NCBI RefSeq assembly: GCF_947493865.1
Contig: NZ_CANLTC010000009.1
Location: 1 to 64,000 of the forward strand
Length of the DNA stretch: 64,000 nucleotides
Direction: 5' to 3'
Source: an uncultured Halomonas sp.
Lineage (GTDB): Bacteria > Pseudomonadota > Gammaproteobacteria > Pseudomonadales > Halomonadaceae
Program-made: the position numbers and the translations under genes
Notes under the pieces: model-generated
The model's database searches: none
Told to the model about the DNA's origin: nothing
The model's input: the letters and a program-made list of their open reading frames with translations, nothing else
Shown here: positions 43,332 through 52,025 of the stretch, piece after piece
Layout: the number at the start of each line of letters is the position of its first letter
How positions within the stretch are numbered: position 1 is the first letter of the stretch

Positions 43332-44180
43332 TCATGAAATACGGCGGGCGCGACTGCTGGCCAGCCATCCCATTATCAGCCCGCTGATGAGTCCGCCCAG
43401 ATGGGCCTCGTTGGCAACGTTGCCAAAGCCGATGGGTTCGGCAAAATCCGTCATGGTAAAGACCATCCAGCCGAGCATGAACACCACCAGCATCTGGGGC
43501 ACGAAAAAACCGCTTTTCGGCGCTCGCCAGGCCATGAGCCAGACATAGCCGAGCAGTGCATAGTCCACCCCGGACATGCCACCGAACAAGACGGTACCGG
43601 TAGCGTACTGGGCCAGGTTGGAGATCAGCGCGCTGAGCATCACCACGCCCAGCAGTCGCAACCACCCCTGCAGCGCTTCGATCTGACGTCCGAAATACCA
43701 CAGCCAAAGCATGTTGAAAATCAGATGCGTCCAGCCGAAGTGCAGAAATGCCGGCGATACAAGGCGCCAGATCTGCCCCGAGGAGAAGGTATCGCCCAGG
43801 GTACCCACACTCAAGCTGTTACCCACCACGCCAAGAGGCGTGATGGTCATGGCGGCGATCACAAGATCGCCGAAAATGGCCATCAACCCGAACACCGCAA
43901 GACAGAGCAGGATCAGACCCGCTGCCAGTGGCGCGTCGGCCAGCATTCCCTGGCGCCAACCTCGCGGCCCGGAACGCTGCTCGGCATCCAGGGTCAATGA
44001 TTCACCCCGTTTCCAGCGCTCGATGAGTTGCATCAGGTCTTCCTGCTGACGAGGATCGGCTAGCCACAGCACTTGGGCATCATTCTCCTCGGTGAAACGA
44101 TGGCCGATACGCTGGGCCCAGAGCGCCTTGCGAAGCGCTCGGGTATCGGTATCCCGGGGCAGCATCAGCACCTTATACAT
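43332..44180 (-). CDS. glpG: rhomboid intramembrane serine protease (GlpG-like)
   Basis: Protein of 282 residues. The N-terminal 75 residues are a cytoplasmic domain, then six membrane helices. The catalytic dyad is Ser203 in GMSGVDYALL and His260 in EAHLGGLISG, close to the E. coli GlpG positions (201 and 254). HFGWTHLIFNMLWLWYFG is the family's WR/HxxxN motif. Such proteases cut membrane proteins within the bilayer. It starts the operon with the yeaC-like and DUF2797 genes. Confidence 0.93.
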   Translation of the reverse strand: MYKVLMLPRDTDTRALRKALWAQRIGHRFTEENDAQVLWLADPRQQEDLMQLIERWKRGESLTLDAEQRSGPRGWRQGMLADAPLAAGLILLCLAVFGLMAIFGDLVIAAMTITPLGVVGNSLSVGTLGDTFSSGQIWRLVSPAFLHFGWTHLIFNMLWLWYFGRQIEALQGWLRLLGVVMLSALISNLAQYATGTVLFGGMSGVDYALLGYVWLMAWRAPKSGFFVPQMLVVFMLGWMVFTMTDFAEPIGFGNVANEAHLGGLISGLIMGWLASSRARRIS

Positions 44181-44375
44181 TGGTTCGCCCTCTTCTTGTC
44201 GGTGCGCTCAACCCGTACTTTAGCGTGACCAGTATCCCACACAATAAAAAGTCCGGCGGAGAGAGCCGCCGGACAACGAGCAAGGAATCATTCAAGGGAA
44301 CACCTACTGAGACGACAATCGGCAGCACTAGTTTCCATAATCAAGAAAAATTCGCGTAATGAATTGTAAGGCTTC
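44181..44375. other. intergenic region
   Basis: About 195 bases between the glpG start and the repeat element. It holds the glpG promoter and the terminator at 44241-44274, with nothing else seen. Confidence 0.5.
44241..44274 (-). terminator. terminator for the nadK/metallophosphatase operon
   Basis: GTCCGGCGG/CCGCCGGAC stem with 6-nt loop, followed on the minus strand by TTTTTATT. It lies about 250 bases past the metallophosphatase stop, because the repeat element at 44376-44524 sits between. Confidence 0.82.
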
Positions 44376-44524
44376 TAAGGAGGCGCTGAATAAATCGCCG
44401 AGTGAGATGAAGTGCAAGGCGCACGGAACACAGAAGGCGAGACATAACATGGGGTTAGGCGAGCCTTTGAGTACCGCGCAACGCAGCAATTCGTTCACGC
44501 AGGCATTTATGCAGTGGCTCCCTA
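44376..44524. repeat. MITE-like element, family A, copy 2
   Basis: 149-bp element bounded by TA dinucleotides with inverted ends AGGAGGCGCTGAATAAAT and GGGAGCCACTGCATAAAT. It matches the copy at 77-240 through most of its length, including a long block with AAGGCGCACGGAAC and GAGACATAACATGGGGTTAG. It lacks about 15 bases of copy 1. The right-hand TA is in the TAG stop of the metallophosphatase gene, exactly as in copy 1. Confidence 0.82.
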
Positions 44525-45520
44525 ATCGAAGTCGATTTCCCGAGGCTGGGCCCTCGCCTGTTCATCTCGCGGCACTCGCACCCAGACGAACTTGTCGGCG
44601 CTCAATTCCTGTTCGCCATCCCAGCGATAGGCCACGAGACGCCCGAATTTCACGGCACTATAATCCACGCAGGCGATATTGGGCGCCGGCAAAGCCGGCA
44701 CCCCTTCACACCAGTAATGGCCGATGAAAAGCGGTGGCTCCTCAGGGCCATAGTACGTCAGACATGCCAGCTCCCGCTCCGAGAGGGAGCGCTCCTCGAG
44801 ATACCCTGGCAGGTTGTCCGGCTGAAAGATGACATCGCCGTAAGTACGCGGGGTCTGCGCCCAGAAATGGGCGCGAAAGGTGCGCCGGGTAAAGCCGTCT
44901 CCGGAGTGAATCTTGATGCCTTCCGGCAATCGGATATGGGTGCCTCGGGTCAAACGTTCCAGCACTTGAAAGGCAAAACTGCCCGCTGTCGCCGAATCAT
45001 CGAGAAACGCTTCATCGATGCGCGCGTCAGGGTAGTGAGCCAGAAACTGATTGATGAGCGGCGCGTCCCAGCAGGCATGCACTACCCTGAGGCCATCCCG
45101 CTCGAGCAGCAAGGGTATTTCCATGAACCAGGCCAGGGTGTCCTCCCACTCCCCGGGATGGCCGCGATACTGCTCGAGGGTTTCCTGGATGACCCGGTTA
45201 TGGCGTGGCGTATGTTCCCGCAGCCATTCACAGCTCTGACCCGGGGGGCAGCGACGACTGTAGGCCAGGGCATTGATCTCGTGGTTGCCCATGACGATGA
45301 ACGCTTCTCCCGCCTCGACCATGTTACGCACGATGGACACCGCCAGGCGGATGCGGGGCCCCCGATCGATGAGGTCCCCTAGAAAGATGGCCTTGCGCCG
45401 CGGATGTCGATAGGTACCCTCGTCATTGTGATAACCCAGTTTTTCCAGCAATGCTGCCAGGGTCGCGCCACAGCCGTGCACATCACCTATCAGATCGTAG
45501 CCGTCGATATTGTCGATCAT
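44522..45520 (-). CDS. calcineurin-like metallophosphatase (ApaH/PrpA type)
   Basis: Protein of 332 residues of the binuclear metallophosphatase family. The metal motifs are GDVHGCG (residues 12-18), GDLIDRGP near residue 48 and GNHE near residue 77, with HACW near 130. The fold and start resemble serine/threonine phosphatases PrpA/B and ApaH (diadenosine tetraphosphatase), but the C-terminal 200 residues are not like ApaH, so the substrate is uncertain. It is seven bases after nadK and probably co-transcribed. Its stop codon is part of the adjacent repeat. Confidence 0.85.
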   Translation of the reverse strand: MIDNIDGYDLIGDVHGCGATLAALLEKLGYHNDEGTYRHPRRKAIFLGDLIDRGPRIRLAVSIVRNMVEAGEAFIVMGNHEINALAYSRRCPPGQSCEWLREHTPRHNRVIQETLEQYRGHPGEWEDTLAWFMEIPLLLERDGLRVVHACWDAPLINQFLAHYPDARIDEAFLDDSATAGSFAFQVLERLTRGTHIRLPEGIKIHSGDGFTRRTFRAHFWAQTPRTYGDVIFQPDNLPGYLEERSLSERELACLTYYGPEEPPLFIGHYWCEGVPALPAPNIACVDYSAVKFGRLVAYRWDGEQELSADKFVWVRVPRDEQARAQPREIDFD

Positions 45521-45527
45521 GGATGCA

Positions 45528-46409
45528 TCACTCCCCGAGCCGGCTACTCCAGCCCAGTTTGCTGCGACAGATTTCGAAATAATTATGTCCTCGCGGATGA
45601 ATCAGCATGAGTTTATGCGGTTTGCGACGCACGTGGACGATATCGCCCGGATTCGTTACCACCTGGGTCTGACCATCGCAGCTGACGTGGGGATAGGTTT
45701 TATTGGTCTCGCCGATATGCACCACGATCTCGCTGGCTGCATCCACCACAATGGGGCGGCTCGATAGCGTATGCGGAAACATTGGCACCAGGGTGATGGC
45801 ATCGAGTTTGGGATGTACGATCGGTCCGCCTCCGGACAAGGCATACGCGGTCGAGCCCGTCGGCGTTGCAATGATCAATCCATCCGAGCGTTGGCTGTAA
45901 ACGAACTGACCGTCGACGAACAGTTCGAACTCGATCATGCGCACTGCCTTGCCCGGATGGATCACCACGTCGTTCAGGCTCTCCCCGGTTCCCACCAGCT
46001 GATCCCCGCGAAAAACCTCGGTATCCAACAAGAAACGCTCTTCGATAATGTAGTTGCCAGCCAGCACGTCGCCTACGCGCTCTTCCACTTCGTCCGGCGA
46101 GATATCCGTCAGAAACCCCAGGCGCCCACGATTGATACCCAGCACCGGCGTACCACTGCGACACAGCGCCCGCCCCGCACCCAGCATGCTGCCATCGCCC
46201 CCCACCACGATCACCAGATCGCAGATGTCCCCCAAGAGGTGCTTACCGGCTTCCTGCTGTCCATGATCGAGCAGCACCGTGGCGGTGCGCTCTTCAATGA
46301 TGACGTGATAATGCCCAGCGTTGAGAAAACGCACCAGACGTTTGAGCGTCTCGACCACTTTGGCACTGCCAAGGCGCCCGATCAGACCGATATTCTTGAA
46401 GGATGCCAT
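45528..46409 (-). CDS. nadK: NAD kinase
   Basis: Phosphorylates NAD to NADP. Product is 293 residues, as in E. coli NadK (292). The GGDG motif at residues 70-73 contains the catalytic Asp72. NRGRLGFLTD and the C-terminal GSTAYALSGGGPI motif are family hallmarks. GGAGC lies six bases before the ATG at 46409; longer frame to 46535 has no support. It heads an operon with the metallophosphatase and is divergent from the DUF1853 gene. Confidence 0.96.
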   Translation of the reverse strand: MASFKNIGLIGRLGSAKVVETLKRLVRFLNAGHYHVIIEERTATVLLDHGQQEAGKHLLGDICDLVIVVGGDGSMLGAGRALCRSGTPVLGINRGRLGFLTDISPDEVEERVGDVLAGNYIIEERFLLDTEVFRGDQLVGTGESLNDVVIHPGKAVRMIEFELFVDGQFVYSQRSDGLIIATPTGSTAYALSGGGPIVHPKLDAITLVPMFPHTLSSRPIVVDAASEIVVHIGETNKTYPHVSCDGQTQVVTNPGDIVHVRRKPHKLMLIHPRGHNYFEICRSKLGWSSRLGE

Positions 46410-46562
46410 GGGCGCTCCGTTACCCCGTCGAGAAGCGTCATTATGGGGGTTCAGGGGAATAGGGGGCAAACCCGCCAACCCCCGGACTGCGTCATGCAAT
46501 GTTTGAAATGCCTCGGTTGCTTGCGCACACTGCAAACTTGGCCCTTCACCGATGCACCGCCA

Positions 46563-47564
46563 ATGTCCTTGCTACCGCTCACTTCGCAGAGCACCAGGAT
46601 TGCCGACCTGGCCGGGCTGCGGCATCCGTTGGTCAGGGACCTTGCCTGGCTGCTGCACGCCCCGGATATATTGACCACACCGGCGGCCGGACGCCCCTCG
46701 CTGCAGGAGCTTGGTCTTGAAGACTCCCAGCGGCGCCGAGCCTGGTTGAAAGCGTTCGAGCAACAGCCACGGATGATCGAGACCCAGGTGGGGCCGAGCC
46801 TGGTCAATCGCCTGGGCCACTATCATGAAAAACTCTGGCACTTCTTGCTGGCACATGCCCCGGATACGCAACTGCTGGCACAGAACTTAACCATACGCGA
46901 CAGCACCAGACGCACGCTTGGCGAGCTCGATCTACTATATCGGCACGGCAGCAATAGTCAGCCGGTGCATCTGGAACTCGCCATCAAATACTACCTCGGC
47001 TTGCCCCAAGGCCCCGGTGCCGAAAACAGCCAGGCACGCTGGATAGGCCCGGGCTGCGCCGACTCCTTGGCCATCAAGCGTCAGCACAGTCTCGATCATC
47101 AGCTGCCGTTGTCTTTTCGCGCCGAAGCCGCGGACATGCTGGCGCCCTTCGGCGCTCCGCCTCTCACGTCTCGTCTGGCGCTGCTTGGCGTGCTGTTTCG
47201 TCCCTGGCCCTGTGAGACGCCGCTACCCGGCCCCTGGGAGATCGCACCTCAAGCACTTTTCGGCGACTGGCTTGCCCTCTCCCGCTGGCCCGACTTTTGC
47301 GCCCTGCTCTCTGAGAAAAACGCTATTCGTGGCGCCTTTCTCGACAAGCCGCACTGGCTGGCGCCACCCGTCGATACCGACTTGCTCGAAATGAGTCAGC
47401 TGAACCAGGCGCTCGAGCAGCATTTCGTTCAGCATCGTTCGCCTCGGCAACTGATGCTCAAGCAGCCCGACGGGCGTTGGCAGCGTCTGTTCATCGTTCC
47501 CGAGGGCTGGCCCCACCGAATTCCGCTTCCGCCTTTTTCCGCTTCAGGAGCGAATACCCCCTAG
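46563..47564 (+). CDS. DUF1853 family protein
   Basis: Protein of 333 residues resembling DUF1853. HPLVRDLAWLLHAPDIL near residue 20, ETQVGPSLVNRLGHYHEKLWHFLL near residue 76, RTLGELDLL and HLELAIKYYLGL near 135, and the Glu/Lys residues of this region recall a nuclease-like core, which I cannot confirm. The function is unknown. Start 46563 gives the conserved beginning; a much longer frame overlaps nadK and is not credible. Its 3' end overlaps the convergent EamA gene by 21 bases. Confidence 0.82.
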   Translation: MSLLPLTSQSTRIADLAGLRHPLVRDLAWLLHAPDILTTPAAGRPSLQELGLEDSQRRRAWLKAFEQQPRMIETQVGPSLVNRLGHYHEKLWHFLLAHAPDTQLLAQNLTIRDSTRRTLGELDLLYRHGSNSQPVHLELAIKYYLGLPQGPGAENSQARWIGPGCADSLAIKRQHSLDHQLPLSFRAEAADMLAPFGAPPLTSRLALLGVLFRPWPCETPLPGPWEIAPQALFGDWLALSRWPDFCALLSEKNAIRGAFLDKPHWLAPPVDTDLLEMSQLNQALEQHFVQHRSPRQLMLKQPDGRWQRLFIVPEGWPHRIPLPPFSASGANTP

Positions 47565-48434
47565 GGTCGATTGGCGCGGCTCGCGGCGCCGTACCCACCA
47601 TTCGTTGACCAGCAAGGACGCGACGATGATCGCACCGCCCAGAGCCAAGCGTGCAAGGTCCGCATCACGATTCCAGATCAGCAGATTGACCAGTAGCCCG
47701 GCGGGAATCAACGCGTTGTTCATGATGGCAAGCGCCCCCGCATCGACCTGCGTCGCCCCCTTGTTCCACAGAAAATAGCCGAGCCCCGAAGCAGCCAGCC
47801 CCAGCCAGCCCAACACACCCCACTGCACGCCGGTGGTGGGTAGCTTCTCGGTGGAGCCGAATATGGCAAAAGCCACGATCACCAGGGCCAGCGCTCCCAG
47901 ATAGAACCAGCCGAACACGCTACGCTGAGGAACATTCCGTGGCAGGCCATTGGCAAGATGCCGATAAGCGACCTGACCCGTGGCGAAGCATAGATTGGCA
48001 CCTTGCACGACCAGAAACCCAAGCCAGAAATCGCTGCCGATACCCTCGTAACGAATCACCGCGGCCCCCAGTACCGCAATGGCGGCGGTGAGCAGATAGA
48101 ATGGCGAGAATCGCTTGACCATGGCGTCATCGAGTAACGTCACGTAGAGCGGCGTAAAGATGGTGAACAGCAGCACCTCGGGTACCGACAGCAGCAGGAA
48201 GGACTGATAAAAGAAGATGTACATCAAGCCCAACTGGACCGCCCCGATGCACATCATGGCAAGCTTCATGCCGTTGGAAAGTGCCGAAGGCCGCAGGAAT
48301 GGCAAGAACAGAAGACTCGCCAGTGCAATACGTACCAATACCGCAAAATAACTATCGACCTGGCCTGCGAGATAGGCACCGATCAGAGAGAACGAGAAGG
48401 CCCACAGGGCCGTGACACCAATCAGGTAGCTCAT
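47544..48434 (-). CDS. EamA/DMT-family transporter
   Basis: Membrane transporter of 296 residues with ten hydrophobic segments in two five-helix EamA repeats. LIGVTALWAFSFSLIGAYLAGQVDSYF opens the first repeat, and GWLGLAASGLGYFLWNKGATQVDAGALAIMNNALIPAGLLVN lies in the second. Family members export amino acids, metabolites or drugs; the substrate is unknown. It is divergent from the next gene and overlaps the DUF1853 gene at the 3' ends. Confidence 0.87.
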   Translation of the reverse strand: MSYLIGVTALWAFSFSLIGAYLAGQVDSYFAVLVRIALASLLFLPFLRPSALSNGMKLAMMCIGAVQLGLMYIFFYQSFLLLSVPEVLLFTIFTPLYVTLLDDAMVKRFSPFYLLTAAIAVLGAAVIRYEGIGSDFWLGFLVVQGANLCFATGQVAYRHLANGLPRNVPQRSVFGWFYLGALALVIVAFAIFGSTEKLPTTGVQWGVLGWLGLAASGLGYFLWNKGATQVDAGALAIMNNALIPAGLLVNLLIWNRDADLARLALGGAIIVASLLVNEWWVRRREPRQSTLGGIRS

Positions 48435-48476
48435 GTTAGATAACTCATGATAGTTCAACCAGTGGATGTAGTAGCG

Positions 48477-48965
48477 ATGGCGCGCATTGTACAATTAAAG
48501 ACGCGGCTGTCATCCATCTCGAGTCTCACCTTTCGCTCACGCTCCGGTACCGGCTCAAACTGCGGCTGGTCCGGCGAAGGCCAAGGGTACGTAATCGTAG
48601 GGTGTCATCCGGATGGCAGCGTAACCTTTACTGAAGCCGGACATTTCCAACTGGATTCTCGGTCGACTGATTCCGGCACGGCATCGCCACCTCCGCTACC
48701 CTTTCAGAACGTCTTTCGCTGGCGCCCGGAGCATGATCGTATCGCTCTATCCCACGAGCGACGCGGCATTGATGCGGCGGTATGGCTCTTCGATCTGGTG
48801 GTTGCCGACCACGAACAGAGCTGCGACTTCGTTTCCCGCAAGGCTCATCTATGCGGTAAAGACCGCTATCAGGCGTGCTTGACCTTCATGGATCAGGGCT
48901 TCGATCTCGAATGGCGCATCCAGGGCCCACGCAAGGATGAACATCTTCATTATCGGTATCGATAA
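48477..48965 (+). CDS. hypothetical protein, possibly DUF6314-like
   Basis: Protein of about 162 residues with a beta-rich pattern: alternating hydrophobic strands, GQGYVIVGCHPDGSVTFTEAGHF near residue 40, a central FRWRPEHDRIALSHERRGIDAAVWLFDLVV and the C-terminal C..D.Y......F...W.IQGP.KDEHL. This C-terminal pattern recalls DUF6314, which is weak. ATG at 48477 is used; an earlier start at 48447 overlaps the divergent gene's promoter. It stands alone between EamA and the GNAT-nitrilase gene. Confidence 0.62.
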   Translation: MARIVQLKTRLSSISSLTFRSRSGTGSNCGWSGEGQGYVIVGCHPDGSVTFTEAGHFQLDSRSTDSGTASPPPLPFQNVFRWRPEHDRIALSHERRGIDAAVWLFDLVVADHEQSCDFVSRKAHLCGKDRYQACLTFMDQGFDLEWRIQGPRKDEHLHYRYR

Positions 48966-49054
48966 CAGCCAACAGCACACTGCCACGGTCGGGCAACAGG
49001 CCGCCCCGTGATACCATTAACACATTAATATCTCGACCAGGATTTTAGACACTC

Positions 49055-50617
49055 ATGTCCCTAGACGATCTTCATCTCAATCTACGCAATCTGGAGTCGG
49101 AGGATTACCTACAGCTCAAGACCCTGATGGACAGCATCTACGATGACATCGGCGGCTCCTGGTCAAAGTCCACCATCGACAAGCTGATCGACGAGTTTCC
49201 CGACGGCCAGATCCTCATCGAGGACGACAATCGTATTGTCGGGGTGGCGCTGACGGCACGCGTTGACTACGAGGAATTTTCCAATCCACACAAATACGAC
49301 GACCTGATCGGACACCGCGAGATCATCCTCAATGCGTCGGATGGCGATGCGCTCTACGGCCTGGATGTACTGATCAACCCGGCCTACCGCGGCCACCGCC
49401 TGGGGCGCCGTCTTTACGAGGCGCGCAAGGAATTGTGCCGCTCGATGAACCTGCGCGCCATTCTTGCCGGTGGGCGCATTCCCAACTATCACCTGCATGC
49501 CGACGAGATGTCGCCCAGCGCCTATCTGGACGCCGTGGCGCGCAAGGAAATCCACGACCCCATTTTGTCCTTTCAGCTGGCCAATGACTTCCTGGTCAAG
49601 CGGCTGCTGCGCAAGTATTTGCCGGAGGACGAGAAGTCCCAGGGCTATGCGACGCTTCTCGAATGGAACAACATCCTTTACGAGCCCGCTGAACGGATAC
49701 TCCAGAACCGCAAGACCCAGGTGCGGGTCGGTGCAGTACAGTGGCAGATGCGCGAATTCGCCTCGGTGGAATCGGTGTTGCAGCAGGTCGAATATTTCGT
49801 CGACGCGGTCGCCGACTATCAAAGCGATTTCGTGGTGTTTCCCGAGCTGTTCAATACCCCGTTGATGGGCTTGACCGACCAATCCGATCAAATACAGGCG
49901 ATTCATTTTCTCGCCGGCTTCACGGAACGCTTCAAGACCGAAATCTCACGCATGGCGGTTTCCTACAACATCAACATCGTCGCCGGTTCGATGATGGAGG
50001 TGGGCGAAAAAGGCCGGCTCTACAATGTGTCGTACCTGTGTCACCGCGACGGCAGTATCGAGCGCCAATCCAAGCTGCATATCACGCCTCAGGAGCGCCG
50101 TGACTGGGTGGTGGAAGGCGGCGACGAACTGCAGGTCTTCGACACCGATGCCGGGCGAGTGGGCATTCTGATCTGCTATGACGTCGAGTTTCCGGAGCTG
50201 CCACGGCTGCTCGCGGAGCAGGACATGGACATCCTGTTCGTGCCCTTCTGGACCGACACCAAGAACAGCTACTTGCGCGTGCGTCATTGCGCCCAGGCTC
50301 GCGCCATCGAGAACGAGTGCTATGTGGTGCTGTGCGGCAGCGTCGGCAACGTGCCCTCGATCGAGAATCTGGATATCCAGTACGCTCAGTCCTCGGTCTT
50401 CTCCCCCTCGGATTTTGCCTTCCCCCACGACGCGGTCATGTCGGAATCCACGCCGAACACCGAAATGGTCATCTTTTCCGACCTGGATCTGGATCGGCTC
50501 AAGGTAGTGCGCTCGGAAGGCTCGGTCACCAACCTGAAGGATCGGCGCAAGGATCTGTTCGATCTGCGTCTGCGGGACTGGTCCTGGAAATCCGGTGGCC
50601 GGCAGGACGAGAGTTAA
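49055..50617 (+). CDS. GNAT acetyltransferase fused to nitrilase-family amidohydrolase
   Basis: Protein of 520 residues. The N-terminal 210 residues are GNAT-like, with LINPAYRGHRLGRRLYEARKEL supplying the acetyl-CoA loop near residue 110. Residues 220-500 are carbon-nitrogen hydrolase with the catalytic triad Glu264 (FPEL), Lys340 (SKLHIT) and Cys374 (LICYDVEFPE), all present. Such fusions are known as two-domain proteins in bacteria but their reaction is not established; the hydrolase may cleave an amide and the other half acetylate an amine. It is followed nine bases later by mtfA. Confidence 0.9.
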   Translation: MSLDDLHLNLRNLESEDYLQLKTLMDSIYDDIGGSWSKSTIDKLIDEFPDGQILIEDDNRIVGVALTARVDYEEFSNPHKYDDLIGHREIILNASDGDALYGLDVLINPAYRGHRLGRRLYEARKELCRSMNLRAILAGGRIPNYHLHADEMSPSAYLDAVARKEIHDPILSFQLANDFLVKRLLRKYLPEDEKSQGYATLLEWNNILYEPAERILQNRKTQVRVGAVQWQMREFASVESVLQQVEYFVDAVADYQSDFVVFPELFNTPLMGLTDQSDQIQAIHFLAGFTERFKTEISRMAVSYNINIVAGSMMEVGEKGRLYNVSYLCHRDGSIERQSKLHITPQERRDWVVEGGDELQVFDTDAGRVGILICYDVEFPELPRLLAEQDMDILFVPFWTDTKNSYLRVRHCAQARAIENECYVVLCGSVGNVPSIENLDIQYAQSSVFSPSDFAFPHDAVMSESTPNTEMVIFSDLDLDRLKVVRSEGSVTNLKDRRKDLFDLRLRDWSWKSGGRQDES

Positions 50618-50625
50618 CAGGCGCC

Positions 50626-51438
50626 ATGCTGCGCTGGTGGCGTCGCTGGCAAGCCGAGCGCTTCAAGGCTCGCCACCCATTCCCCGAGCAGGATTGGCAG
50701 GAAGTTCGCTTACGGCTACCGCTGATTCGCTCGCTGAATGACTCCGAGGCGCAGCGCCTGGGGCAACGGGCCTGGCGTTTGCTTCATAGAAAGCGCTTGT
50801 CGATCCCTCAGGAGAGCGAGCTCGATCCATCCACCCGGCTGGGATTGTTTGCCCAGGCCGGGCTGCTGACTCTGGGGTGGGACGATGCGGATGCTTTTGA
50901 TGCGTTCGCCAACGTGCACGAAGTCCTGTTGCTGCCGGACGTCTTTCGACGCCAGGCACGCGACATGGACGATGCCGGCGTGGTGCATGAATACCCTGAC
51001 GAGCGGGTCGGGGAAACCTGGTATCAGGGGCCGGTGGTGCTGTCCCTGGCCGATGTCATGACCTGCGGCGACTGGAGCGGTGCCAACGTGATCATCCATG
51101 AGTTCGCCCACAAGCTCGACATGGGTAACTCCCTGGATGTGGATGGCTTTCCGCCCTTGCCGGCGGACATGTCGGCATCGAGCTGGCATCGCGTATTCAC
51201 TGCCGTATGGGATGATCTCCAGGAACATCTGGCCCGCGGTGAGGCTCCGCCCATCGACGATTACGCGGCAAGCCATCCCGGCGAATGCTTCGCGGTATGC
51301 TGCGAGTACTTCTTTACCGCTCCGCAAGTATTGGCCGACGCTTACCCGGAACTCTACGCCTTGCTCGAGCACTATTTTCGTCAATCGCCGCTGACACGCC
51401 TGCCCAACCCAGGCGTCGTCGAACAGTCACTCTGGTGA
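50626..51438 (+). CDS. mtfA: MtfA-like zinc metallopeptidase (M90)
   Basis: Protein of 270 residues close in length to E. coli MtfA (265). The zinc motif HEFAHKLD starts at His158, with catalytic Glu159 and a later Glu in the ECFAVCCEYFF region. In E. coli MtfA binds the repressor Mlc and so affects glucose uptake; it also has aminopeptidase-like activity. No Mlc or PtsG gene is nearby. It overlaps the small convergent ORF by 12 bases and is likely co-transcribed with the nitrilase fusion. Confidence 0.92.
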   Translation: MLRWWRRWQAERFKARHPFPEQDWQEVRLRLPLIRSLNDSEAQRLGQRAWRLLHRKRLSIPQESELDPSTRLGLFAQAGLLTLGWDDADAFDAFANVHEVLLLPDVFRRQARDMDDAGVVHEYPDERVGETWYQGPVVLSLADVMTCGDWSGANVIIHEFAHKLDMGNSLDVDGFPPLPADMSASSWHRVFTAVWDDLQEHLARGEAPPIDDYAASHPGECFAVCCEYFFTAPQVLADAYPELYALLEHYFRQSPLTRLPNPGVVEQSLW

Positions 51439-51774
51439 CGTGGACCAGACACGGGAGCGCTCCGGGGGCTTCGGGTCAGGACATTTCTGTTCCCGCGTCG
51501 ACCAGGTCGTACTGTTAGCCTGGTGACAGATACTGGGGCCGTCTTTTTCCTCAGCCTGCTCCTCGTGTCGCTTCTCATTGCGGCGATGCGTCTCAGGCAT
51601 CGTCAAAAGATGCGAGCCATCGATGAGGATCTCGACATCGTTTTGCCAGGAATAGCCATGATCGACGCGTCCAATCTCAGCGGCGGATAGTTGCCCGAGC
51701 GATCCCAGCGTCACCCACCCCACTACGACGATAGCGCCGCCGATACGTCGGGCTTTCTGCGCTGCAAGGGTCAT
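51427..51774 (-). CDS. small secreted-type hypothetical protein
   Basis: Frame of 115 residues starting at ATG 51774 with GGAGG nine bases upstream. Residues 8-33 have a hydrophobic signal-peptide-like stretch (GGAIVVVGWVTLGSLGQLSAAE). The rest is polar and rich in charged residues. Longer starts to 52005 lack a site. No family or conserved motif is recognised. Overlap with mtfA at the 3' end reduces confidence. Confidence 0.48.
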   Translation of the reverse strand: MTLAAQKARRIGGAIVVVGWVTLGSLGQLSAAEIGRVDHGYSWQNDVEILIDGSHLLTMPETHRRNEKRHEEQAEEKDGPSICHQANSTTWSTREQKCPDPKPPERSRVWSTSPE

Positions 51775-52025
51775 ATCTTCACCTCCAATTTCTTCGAATG
51801 ACTCAACCACTGTCACAGTAGTATCGGCTTCGGACGCCGCTTCTTGCGTACTGAACGCACCAGCCAGAAGCGCTCCTCCGCCCCGCGGGCACGTGTTTAG
51901 ATGTCGCCATGATCGCGCCACTACTGCGGATGCTAAGACAAATGGCATTACAAAACAGACATTGGCCAGCGTGCACCGCGCGCGTATCCTAAGCGCGACT
52001 TCCATATGCAGATCTTATTATCTTC
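51775..52025. other. divergent intergenic region
   Basis: About 250 bases between the small ORF and the TVP38 gene, likely to contain both promoters. Nothing else was recognised. Confidence 0.4.
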
